DNA of 26,120 nucleotides from positions 4,008 to 30,127 of IMG/VR virus record IMGVR_UViG_3300030380_000896; one strand, written 5' to 3'. The notes beneath the pieces were generated by a model, which saw only the letters and a list, made by a program, of their open reading frames with translations, was not told where the DNA came from and did no database searches. A program made the position numbers and the translations under genes. The stretch's first letter is position 1. Each line of letters starts with the position of its first letter. Positions 1-9,500 of this stretch are shown here, one piece after another. The DNA is from a virus.

Positions 1-3000
1 ATTTTGCTGTAGCAGCAACTACTGCAAATGGATTAGCAACTAATCAGATCAAATTAGCAACATCTCTTGCTAATGCAAACACTGAGACTACAATTTCATT
101 TACAAGTCCACCTTTAGGCGATCCACTTACAGGTCAAACTTATTTCCTTCTTGAAACTACAGATTTAGGTGACAATATCATTGCATACATGAAACCAGCT
201 ACTTTCTCTATTGGAGAGAGAATATATCAGGGTGCATCTAATACATCATTTACTGCATTTGGATTTATTAAGAATTGGGATGCATCAGGTCGTGTTGTTA
301 GTGTTGAACTTATAGAAGGTGACTTTGTAGTTGGCGAACCTGTATTTGGTGAAGAGTCTGGTGCGTTTGGTCAGATACATGCATTTGATAGAGCAGATGC
401 TGAATTTATCGTATCACCAATTAGCACATCATCTGCAAACTGGGAGAAGACAACTGGATTCTTAGATCTTAACGAACAACGTGTATATGACAGTAATAGA
501 TTCCAAGAATTCTCATATAACATATCATCTTCAATTAATATTAATAGTTGGAAGAATCCACTTAAGTTTGCAGCACACCCTGCAGGATTTAAGGTAGTTG
601 GAACACAAGTATTACTATCAAGTGTCAAGAAAGAGTTTAGACCAAGATCAACTTCTAATCTCAACCCAAGTAGTCAATTTGATTGGTGGTCACCAAATAC
701 AAATACTCTTGGCACAACATTTAATGGAACAACCTTCATAACACCAAAACCATCTGCTAAGAATACTGGTAAATTATCTAAGATTAGTAACTTTGCATTA
801 TCCAAACCAGATTACACTGCATTAGTTCCTACAGAGGTTTCTATCTACGGAAAACAGTTATTAGACGTTCAGAAGATCTTATCTTGTATCTCATATAAGA
901 TTGATGATATTAGCGACAGGACATTAACATTTGACGGATCTAGCACTACTATTGTAGATAGTATCAATGATAGAATTACAATTACTAATCATGGTCTTCT
1001 AACAGGACAACAAGTAACTTACTTCTCTGGTGGAGATAGATTCTTAGATGCTAGAGATTTAATCGTCAATAACATTGATTATATTGTAGAAGAGACAATT
1101 GGTTTCTTAAATGCTCTATATCCATCACTAACATACGATCAAGCAAAATGTGCTAGAGATACTAGACTTGTAATCGCAGCATGGACAAATGATCTTAAGT
1201 ATGGTGGTAACTACTTTAGTGTGGATGCTGCACAACAATATACTGACGGGACAGGTATTCAACACGTAGCTGGTGAAGAGGCAGAAACAATATATGCATT
1301 TAATAAAGCAAGAGACTTATGTTTATTAGCAGTAACTAACGATCTTCCAGTAGGAACATACACAGACATAGTTCCACAAACAGATCTAAGTATTACTAAT
1401 GATTCTGGTGGTTGTGCTGATGTCAAGAGTGCTATCACAATCTTTGCAGGAATAGTTACAGGTGCTATCGCAGATCCTACTGCTGCACTACCTACTATCA
1501 ATGCAGGGAATTATCCAAACAACAGAGCTGGCACACCTATTGGTGGACTTACAAATGCTAGTAAGTATTTTGTTAAAGTTGTAGATGCAAATACAATAGA
1601 ATTAGCATTAACAGACGGTGCAACCTCAATAGATCTAACATCACAAGGATCAGGTGTAGGACATACACTAAGATGCTTTATAGACGGTATCAATGACTCA
1701 TTTGCAGTAAGAGTTGATGGTATTGACATAGGAACTAAGATCGGTAAGACTGCAGCAACATCACAATTATTATTAGCGATAAATGGATTGATTGCAAACC
1801 CTGCTACTTACACATTTGCAAATAACGTTGTAACATTTGTTACTCCACCATTATCAGGCAGTAAAGTCCTCGCAATGTATTTTGATCGTTCTGATTACAC
1901 TAGTTCATTTGTATTAGATCAGATTGGAGATGAGATAAAAACATTTGGTGCAATCACAGGTGGTAGTGGGTATAGCGATGGCGTATACACTGCAGTGCCA
2001 CTTAAGAATAGATTAGGTTCTGGTGTTGGTGCAACTGCTGATATTACAGTTACTGGTGGTAAAGTAAGTGGTGTCGTTCTCAATGCAGCTGGTAATGGTT
2101 ATACAGACAATGATGTATTAGCAATATCTGATCCTCGTGTTGGAGAACAATTAGTCAAACACTTCATTCCATCAACCGCAACATATGCTCCTGCATCTGG
2201 TGAAATGGTATTGACCATAGGTTCTGGACATGGTTTATCAGCACCTAGCACACATACACCTACAGGTGCGACATACGATCCTAATACAGGTCTGATGGTG
2301 GTAACTATTAACGATCATGGATTTGTAAATGGAGACTTTGTTAAGTTTGCAGATGGTGCGATTAAATTTAGTTGCACATATTCTGGTGGTGGTAATGACG
2401 ATTATCCTCGTTCTACAGATTATGCATCAGACAGATGGTTAGAAGCATTTGATTGCACTACAAATACATTTACAGTTCAAGTTCTTGATACTATTCCTTC
2501 TACAAACACTGATCCACATACATTCGTATCTGCAGTAACAAACAGCGTTAAGAAGGCAGTATCTACAGTAAGGATTGCTAACGAGTCATTACAGTTCAGT
2601 TGTAACTATGGTGGCGGTGGAACTGCATCATATCCACGTCCTACAGATCCTATTGGAACTCAAGGCAAGATGAAAGATGTTCCTGTTGAAGCAGTGGCAA
2701 CCACAACAATTACTGTTAACGCATTGAATGGAACAGCACCTACAAACACTGACGCACATACATGGGTAGGACTCTCAGCATACCAGTTCCAACCAACAGA
2801 TATTGCTTACACACCATCTACAGGTGAGATGGTTCTTACATTGAATGGTCATCCATTAATTAAAGGTGACAGAATATTCTTTGCTAATAATTCACTAACA
2901 TTTACATGTGGTTTAGATAATAACCAAACACAGCACACATATCCTAGAGTTGGAGATCCATCAGAAGGTGCATGGCATACTATTGACGCTGTAACTGCAA

Positions 3001-5045
3001 ATACATTTACTGTCAACGTAGGTGTATCATCTGATACATCAACTCATACATTTGTAAGTGCCACTTCTACAGCTGTCACAAGGGCAGTTGTCAGTTACGG
3101 TGTTTACAAATACAGCAAAGTTGCAGACGCAGGAAACTTACTTAGACTTAATCAAAACTTTATTGCTACAACTGCATACGGTAGAATGCAAGCAGCAAAC
3201 CCATCTTTCTCTGCTGTCTACAAAACCAAATGTGTTCGTGATACAAACTTACTAATAGATGCAGTAGCAGACAACGTAGAGTTTGGTGGAAACGATGCAA
3301 CATACGATGCTGCTAACTTCTATGTTGGAACAGTTCATTTAGGTGGAGAAGAAGATGAGTCTGTAGAAGTATTCAATCATGCTAGAGATATTTGTCGTCA
3401 GGTCATGCGTAACCTAACAGTTACTACAAATGGTGATACTGTTGGCACACAAATAAAAGATAATACTATTAGTAATGATTCTGGTAGCACATCATACTCC
3501 GAGGCATGCTGTGTTGATACTGCATCAACAATATCTACATTGTGGGCGATTGTAACTCAGGCAGTAGGAACTACAGCGGGTGGTAGTGGAAACTTGAACG
3601 GTATTACTAGAACAGCATCAACACAACCATTCTTCCAAGTTGATGTCGGTAGCGTAACCTTTGATGGACAAGATGCAGTATTTACTACATTGTCTGGTGG
3701 ATCTACACAGATATTACCACCAAGTGATAACTTCTTGATATTCTTGAATAGCACATTACAAATCAAAGGAACAACTGATGCATACACATATACAGGTAGC
3801 ACACTTACATTTACAGAACCACCTCTAGCTGGTATGGACTTCTTTGGATTCTACTTTGGTAAATTGACTCAATTAGATCCTATCGAACCATTCTTTGATA
3901 GTAAGAAGAAAACATTTACTATGAAAGAGAATACTGAACCATTCTCTCTAGAAAGTGACAACGCTGCAGTTCAAGCACAAAATAACTTGATTATATTCCT
4001 CAATGGTGTGTATCAGGAACCTGGCGTAGCATATAACCTAACAGGATCTATCATAGAGTTTAGTGAGGCACCTAGAGCAGGATCTGATTGTATCCTATTC
4101 ATCTATACAGGTAGTGCAGCAGATATTCTAGTAAGTAACACATACAACGCTATTGATCCAGAAGACAGAGTTAAGATTTCTAGTGAAGGTTCTGATCGTC
4201 TTGTCGCAGCTGTCTCAAGTTCGACTACTATTGATAGTTACGAATATACAGGTTTGAAACCAACTGTTGCTGAGTTTTCTGCAACTGTAACTGGAGGACA
4301 GGTAACACAAGTCAATATTACTAATCAGGGTTCTAACTATGAGGTTCCACCTATTCTAATATTCCAAGGTGGTGGTGGAGAAGGTGCGTCTGCTGAGACT
4401 ACAATTGAGACTGGAAGTGGTAGAGTTTTATCAGTCATAAATCTAAAGGGTGGTGCAGGATATACTAGTGCTCCTACTGTATTAGTTGTTCATCCTCTAG
4501 ATCTAGAAAGAAAACAAAGAAATAGAATCATATCTAATTCATTGTCATTAGGAACATCTTACCTATCATCTACATTATCACAAGCGGGAACTACTATTAA
4601 CTTGAAGAATGTATACTTTAATTCTTCTGAGAAGAATGGTTTCCCTGACGAAGGTGAAGTATTGATACCATTCTACAATACATCTGTTACTCCACCAGTA
4701 TGGACATGTGAAAGAATATTGTATGGATCTAAGGATGTAAGTGGTAATACACTAACAGTTGCAACAGGTGGTAGAGGTGCCGAAGGAACAACTGCTGCAG
4801 AGCATCCAGTCCTTACAGGAACTTATACTTCTAGCGGACTTTCATGCACAGTCACTACCTCTAGTAATCATAATTTAGTTACTGGTCAAAGATTCTATCT
4901 AGAATTTACTAGTGGCACTGGATTTGACGGAACATATATTGTTACCGTAACAGGAGCAACAACATTTACAGTTGAATTCCCATTCTCACGAACAACAAGT
5001 GGAAACGTTAGTCTCCTCCCAGAAGTTCGTCTAAGATCATTATAA
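1..5045 (+). CDS. Giant virion structural protein, gp7 position (5' partial)
   Basis: The frame is open from base 3 to the stop at 5043-5045, giving 1680 visible residues. The first ATG at 189 is only an internal Met, because the 62 codons before it contain no stop and read as the same kind of protein; the true start lies upstream of the window. Visible modules, numbered from base 3: a beta module at about 322-557 split by a helical insert at 346-510; Gly-rich GSGY-type repeats at about 653-708 and 1423-1495; an imperfect array of YPR-type repeats at about 726-1031; a second copy of the helical domain at about 1041-1190; and a C-terminal FTSG module at about 1606-1680. Position directly before gp8 matches T4 gp7 (baseplate wedge, 1032 residues), but I recognise no gp7 sequence signature. 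A fibre-like or baseplate-peripheral virion protein is the safe call. I see no catalytic motif. Confidence 0.8.
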   Translation, partial: FAVAATTANGLATNQIKLATSLANANTETTISFTSPPLGDPLTGQTYFLLETTDLGDNIIAYMKPATFSIGERIYQGASNTSFTAFGFIKNWDASGRVVSVELIEGDFVVGEPVFGEESGAFGQIHAFDRADAEFIVSPISTSSANWEKTTGFLDLNEQRVYDSNRFQEFSYNISSSININSWKNPLKFAAHPAGFKVVGTQVLLSSVKKEFRPRSTSNLNPSSQFDWWSPNTNTLGTTFNGTTFITPKPSAKNTGKLSKISNFALSKPDYTALVPTEVSIYGKQLLDVQKILSCISYKIDDISDRTLTFDGSSTTIVDSINDRITITNHGLLTGQQVTYFSGGDRFLDARDLIVNNIDYIVEETIGFLNALYPSLTYDQAKCARDTRLVIAAWTNDLKYGGNYFSVDAAQQYTDGTGIQHVAGEEAETIYAFNKARDLCLLAVTNDLPVGTYTDIVPQTDLSITNDSGGCADVKSAITIFAGIVTGAIADPTAALPTINAGNYPNNRAGTPIGGLTNASKYFVKVVDANTIELALTDGATSIDLTSQGSGVGHTLRCFIDGINDSFAVRVDGIDIGTKIGKTAATSQLLLAINGLIANPATYTFANNVVTFVTPPLSGSKVLAMYFDRSDYTSSFVLDQIGDEIKTFGAITGGSGYSDGVYTAVPLKNRLGSGVGATADITVTGGKVSGVVLNAAGNGYTDNDVLAISDPRVGEQLVKHFIPSTATYAPASGEMVLTIGSGHGLSAPSTHTPTGATYDPNTGLMVVTINDHGFVNGDFVKFADGAIKFSCTYSGGGNDDYPRSTDYASDRWLEAFDCTTNTFTVQVLDTIPSTNTDPHTFVSAVTNSVKKAVSTVRIANESLQFSCNYGGGGTASYPRPTDPIGTQGKMKDVPVEAVATTTITVNALNGTAPTNTDAHTWVGLSAYQFQPTDIAYTPSTGEMVLTLNGHPLIKGDRIFFANNSLTFTCGLDNNQTQHTYPRVGDPSEGAWHTIDAVTANTFTVNVGVSSDTSTHTFVSATSTAVTRAVVSYGVYKYSKVADAGNLLRLNQNFIATTAYGRMQAANPSFSAVYKTKCVRDTNLLIDAVADNVEFGGNDATYDAANFYVGTVHLGGEEDESVEVFNHARDICRQVMRNLTVTTNGDTVGTQIKDNTISNDSGSTSYSEACCVDTASTISTLWAIVTQAVGTTAGGSGNLNGITRTASTQPFFQVDVGSVTFDGQDAVFTTLSGGSTQILPPSDNFLIFLNSTLQIKGTTDAYTYTGSTLTFTEPPLAGMDFFGFYFGKLTQLDPIEPFFDSKKKTFTMKENTEPFSLESDNAAVQAQNNLIIFLNGVYQEPGVAYNLTGSIIEFSEAPRAGSDCILFIYTGSAADILVSNTYNAIDPEDRVKISSEGSDRLVAAVSSSTTIDSYEYTGLKPTVAEFSATVTGGQVTQVNITNQGSNYEVPPILIFQGGGGEGASAETTIETGSGRVLSVINLKGGAGYTSAPTVLVVHPLDLERKQRNRIISNSLSLGTSYLSSTLSQAGTTINLKNVYFNSSEKNGFPDEGEVLIPFYNTSVTPPVWTCERILYGSKDVSGNTLTVATGGRGAEGTTAAEHPVLTGTYTSSGLSCTVTTSSNHNLVTGQRFYLEFTSGTGFDGTYIVTVTGATTFTVEFPFSRTTSGNVSLLPEVRLRSL
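1038..1532 (+). repeat. Helical Cys-containing domain, copy 1 (protein repeat)
   Basis: About 165 residues start LDARDLIVNN and contain KCARDT, a later KYGGN, H.AGEEAE, FNKARDLC and NDSGG. The second copy in the same protein lies at 3123-3572. Predicted largely helical, unlike the surrounding beta-rich sequence. Confidence 0.75.
2178..3095 (+). repeat. Imperfect YPR/head-tail protein repeat array
   Basis: A two-part unit recurs. The head reads like TYDPNTGLMVVTINDHGF...GD...FA. The tail reads like F[ST]C...YPR..D...THTFV. The order is head only (near 2178-2250), full unit (2265-2540), tail only (2556-2770), full unit (2796-3072). It lies inside the first gene. Confidence 0.65.
3123..3572 (+). 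repeat. Helical Cys-containing domain, copy 2 (protein repeat)
   Basis: This copy has KCVRDTNLLIDAV, VEFGGNDATYDAANFY, HLGGEEDESVEVFNHARDIC and ISNDSGS in the same order as copy 1. The shared cysteines are KC.RDT and ARD[LI]C. DNA identity is low, so the duplication is old or the copies came from different sources. Confidence 0.75.
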
Positions 5046-5048
5046 ATA
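5041..5048 (+). promoter_or_regulatory. T4-type late promoter TATAAATA upstream of gp8
   Basis: The sequence matches the T4 late promoter element TATAAATA exactly; in T4 it is read by the gp55 sigma factor with gp33 and the sliding clamp. It overlaps the stop codon of the upstream gene and lies 21 bases before the gp8 ATG, so the leader would be very short. The 11-mer TATAAATAACC recurs at 23150-23160 with the same 21-base spacing. Role is inferred from motif and position. Confidence 0.8.
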
Positions 5049-5069
5049 ACCAATAAAGCTTATATTGCG

Positions 5070-6584
5070 ATGGCATTAGTTACAGACAATTTTAGAATAT
5101 ACGCTGCGGAAAGCTTTAGAGATACCTTGCAGACCTCAAATAAGGTTTATATGTTTGTAGGTAGAGCAAAGACTTGGGGTAGCACAGATGTGCCACCTAC
5201 AGGGGAACCTCTTGATAGTTTCGAGTATGCGAGAACTTCTTACGGTGACTCTGTTGCTTTTAAGCGTGTTGACATATCCGATACTGCTCTGGTAATACCT
5301 AGAGTTGATTGGATAGATCCTACAAAAACCACTGGTGGTGTAGGAAGAACATATTCGATGTATAAACCTGATTATGCACCGACAAAAACTACTGCAAACG
5401 GTTCTTCTAGACTGTATGACAGTAACTTCTATGTTATGAACTCAGACTTCAATGTCTACAAGTGTCTTTATAATGGTGAAAGTCCTGACTTCCCAAGAGG
5501 ACGCCCCTCATTGGTAGAACCAACAGGAACTTCAACAACTATTATTGAAACATCAGATTCACCTGGCGTATACTCTTATCGTTGGAAGTATCTTTACACT
5601 ATTGACGCTGACAACATTCTAAAGTTTGTTACCTCAGAATTTATTCCTGTTTTATCAAACTCACTTGTAAAATCTGCAGCAAATGCAGGATCTGTGGATA
5701 GTGTTGTTATTGAGAATGCAGGATCTGGTTATAACAACGGAACATTTACTAATGTCCCTATTCGTGGTGATTACAATATTAATGGTGGAACCCAAGCATT
5801 ATGCACAGTCATTGTGGTATCTGGTTCTGTATCTTCCGTGACAATTACACAAGCAGGATCTGGATATAGTTTTGCATCTATTGATGTAAGTCTTATTCCT
5901 AATATTGGTAGTGGACAAAATGCTAGTCTTGATGTTGTATTACCTCCTAACGGTGGTCATGGAAATGACTCTGTAAGAGAACTGGGTGCTTATCGTCTTA
6001 TGTTTGCTAGTAAACTAGAAACTACTAGTGCGTTCATTGATTTCCCAAATGATTTAACATATAGAAGAGTTGGTCTTGTATTGAATCCTACTGATTACAA
6101 CACTACAACAGTTTGTAGTCAAAATACTAGATCTGCTGTTAAAGCATTGATATTCCCACAGTCAGGTGCAGGAACACCTAGTGGAACATTCGTAGCTGGT
6201 GAGACTATCACTCAAGCATCTACAAATGCAAAAGGATTGGTTGTATCATATGATACATCAACAAAAGTCTTGAAGTATTATCAAGATCAAACAGATGGAA
6301 CTGTAAATGGTGACGTAGTTGCTTTCTCTGGTTCTAATCAAATTACAGGATCTGCAAGTTCTTATACTGCAACTCCAGATTCAACCTTTGGAACATCTTC
6401 TGTTCCTCTAACACAGATAACAATTGGTGTATCTGTTTTTGAGTTAGGTTTATCATTTGTTGGAGGTTATGCCAACGAAGAAATTGAATTAAACTCAGGT
6501 GAAATATTATACCTAGATAATAGGATCCCGATCACTCGTTCGGTAGACCAAAACGAAGAGCTAAAAGTAGTAATTGAATTCTAA
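5070..6584 (+). CDS. 8: Baseplate wedge subunit gp8 (T4-like)
   Basis: This is a homologue of T4 gp8, a structural subunit of the baseplate wedge. From memory, T4 landmarks align in order: an N-terminal F-R segment followed by F.GR...W (here VYMFVGRAKTWGS, residues 27-39); VIPR.DW (VIPRVDW); a V[YK]..CL segment (FNVYKCL); a W.YL segment (YRWKYLYTID); an R...[IL]..NP segment (YRRVGLVLNP); and a C-terminus matching the T4 pattern E.[IL]Y..NR.PI...DQ.EE (here EILYLDNRIPITRSVDQNEE). It has 504 residues against 334 in T4. The extra length falls mainly in two inserts: GSGY-type Gly-rich repeats at about 206-299 and a GTFVAGETI module at about 371-439, both kinds also present in neighbouring fibre proteins. 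No strong Shine-Dalgarno precedes the ATG. The stop abuts the next start (TAAATG), which suggests translational coupling. Confidence 0.92.
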   Translation: MALVTDNFRIYAAESFRDTLQTSNKVYMFVGRAKTWGSTDVPPTGEPLDSFEYARTSYGDSVAFKRVDISDTALVIPRVDWIDPTKTTGGVGRTYSMYKPDYAPTKTTANGSSRLYDSNFYVMNSDFNVYKCLYNGESPDFPRGRPSLVEPTGTSTTIIETSDSPGVYSYRWKYLYTIDADNILKFVTSEFIPVLSNSLVKSAANAGSVDSVVIENAGSGYNNGTFTNVPIRGDYNINGGTQALCTVIVVSGSVSSVTITQAGSGYSFASIDVSLIPNIGSGQNASLDVVLPPNGGHGNDSVRELGAYRLMFASKLETTSAFIDFPNDLTYRRVGLVLNPTDYNTTTVCSQNTRSAVKALIFPQSGAGTPSGTFVAGETITQASTNAKGLVVSYDTSTKVLKYYQDQTDGTVNGDVVAFSGSNQITGSASSYTATPDSTFGTSSVPLTQITIGVSVFELGLSFVGGYANEEIELNSGEILYLDNRIPITRSVDQNEELKVVIEF

Positions 6585-9500
6585 ATGGCACAGAATACAA
6601 ACCTAAACATAGCTCCTTACTTCGATGATTTCGACAAAAGCAAGGGGTTTTTAAAGGTTCTCTTTAAGCCTGGCTTCCCAGTCCAAGCAAGAGAACTTAC
6701 AACGTTGCAAACTTTGTTGCAAGATCAGATAGACACGTTTGGTCAAGGCGTATACAAAGAAGGTTCTATGGTGGTGCCTGGTGGTATTACGTTGAATAAG
6801 AGTGTGCCATGTATCTTAATTCAAAATAATTACCTCAACCTAGACGTAGAAAATTATAGAACATCATTAGATGGACAGATTATTAAAGGATCTACATCTG
6901 GTGTTCGTGCACGTATTCTATTTTCTGTCAGTGCGACAACTTCTACAAGAAGTAACATAACATTCTATCTTAATTACTTACAAAAAGCAGAAGACAATAC
7001 AACTAATACATTTACAGCTGGAGAAACATTTACTTGCGAAAGCGATATAACATATGCATCTACTACTATTGCAGCTGGAACGCCATTAGCACAGTTACTT
7101 AACTCATCTGCTACATCTACTGGATCTACTGCTAGTATTGGTGCAGGAATATTCTTCTCTAGAGGTTATTTCGTTAATGTTGCAGAACAAACAATTATAT
7201 TAGATCAGTATGGGATTGATCCATCATATAAGGTAGGATTAAAAGTAGAAGAAAGAATCGTAACTGCTGATGAGGACGCAAGTTTATATGACAATGCTAT
7301 AGGAAGCACAAACTTCTCAGCACCTGGTGCAGATAGGTTTAAAATTACACTAACATTAGTTAAGAAGTTATTAACAGCACCTAACTCTGCTGACTTTATA
7401 GAGTTACTTAGAACTAATACTGGTAAGATTGAGAAAAAGGTAGAACGTAGTGATCTAGGTTTTATCAATGATGTATTAGCAACTAGAACAAAAGAAGAAT
7501 CTGGTAACTACTATGTTAAAAAATTCAAGGTAGATGCGAAAGAAAACTTAGATGATGGATTTAACGGTGGTGTATATCAATCTACAGAAACGACACAAGA
7601 TGGTAACACACCATCAGAAGACAAGGTAGCGATACAATTATCTTCAGGATGTGCTTATGTTCAGGGTTATAGAACAGAAAGGTTATCATCAACATACAAA
7701 GATATAGAGAAACCAAGATCATTTGACACAGAGATGAACAAAACAGTCACCTCTGACTTTGGTAACTCTGTTTTAATGACAAATATTTACGAGGCACCTC
7801 GTTTATATGAAACTATTACATTTAGAGATCAAGCAACAGCAACACCTGGCTCAGCAGCGGGTGATGCAATTGCAACTGCAAGAGTTGCTAACTTTTCTTA
7901 TGTTGAAGGATCTTTAACACCTGGCAATGCATCTACAGTATATCGTGCAAATCTTATTGACGTAGATTTCATACAAAAACTTACCATGACAGGTAGTGTT
8001 AGTGGATCTCCTGCTACAGGTGACCGTATGATAGGTCAAACCAGTGGTGCAGTAGCATATGAAGTGTCAGATAGTGGTAATGATTTGCTTGTCAATGGTG
8101 TAAATGGAACATTCGTAGCTGGCGAGGTTGTCAAGGATGCAGTTGGAGCTACTATAGGAACTATATCTAGTATCAAAAGATACAACATGGCAGACGTCAA
8201 ACAGTATTCTTTCAATACTGGTGGTGGAACTGCTGATTCAGTATTAGATGTTAAGGTTATATTACCTGGCTCAGGTCCTATTTTATCAGGTCACTCTGCA
8301 GGATCTGCAACTATTACTTCTACGTTGTCTAACTTTGCGTCTCAATTGATAATAGGAGACATTGTAGAGTTCTCAAATAACGGTGCATCTCATAGAGCAA
8401 GAGTTACCGCTGTTACTGATAACTTTAATTTCAATGTAACTCGTCTAGGATCTACTACATTAGCTAATGGTGCATTGACTAGTGGTATTATAAGGACACG
8501 TCCAGAGATAAAAGATGCAGAGAAGAAGCAACTTCTTACACCTCTTGGATATGCAGCAGTAAAAAATACAAATAATAACAACACAGTCAACCCATCAGGA
8601 CGTTTTAGAACAACTGTATCTGGTATAAGTGTTAGTGCGGGTAATGCAACTGCTACTGCAGGAGCAGGACTAAAGTGGATCAATGGGTCAGATAATGATG
8701 ACTTTATTGCAATCGTAACTGCAGGATCAGATGCGGGTAAGATCTATTCATCTGGTAATGGATTTACTCTTAACGGTTCTAGTGCAAACGTAGATGCTTT
8801 ATCACTAACAGGCATGTCCAATGCAACATCAATTGATGTTATTGGAACAGTTTCTAGTGCAGATAGATCTGGTAAGGCAAAAACTACAGAGAGAATGAAG
8901 GTTCTTAAGGTAGCTGGTTCTACAGGTAGTTCAAATGGATTATCACAAGTTAATGATGGTCATGGAACTAGAGTAGAAGATGATCTTATATCTCTTGGTT
9001 GTGCTGACGTATTTAAAATTAAGGCAGTATTTGAATCTACAAATGCAAGTGATCCTGTCATTCCACACTTCCAGTATACAAACTTACTAGGAACACTAGC
9101 AATAGATGACGTTATACAAGGAGATGCTTCTGGTTCAAGAGCAAGAATTGTATCTACTACAGGAAATGAGATATACTTTATTCCAATAGAAGATGATAAG
9201 TTTACAGATGGTGAGACTATTACAGCACCAAATGCTACACTTAAGATTCAGTCAAATGGTATCGACTTAGGTTCTGCAAACGTTACAGATAACTTTGATC
9301 TTGATAATGGTCAAAGAGATCAGTTCTATGATTATTCTAGATTAGTAAGGAAAGCTGGAGTTGCAGCACCAACACATAAACTATTGATTATATTCGATAG
9401 ATTCTTTACATCTAATGGTGTTAATCCATATACTGTTGACTCATATGCAGCATCAGATTACAAAATTATTCCATCATACGAAGGAACTCAACTTAGAGAT

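Noticed and set aside
189-191. ATG at 189 as the start of the first gene
   Set aside because: The same frame is open and coding-like to the left edge, and no ribosome-binding site precedes 189, so it is an internal Met.
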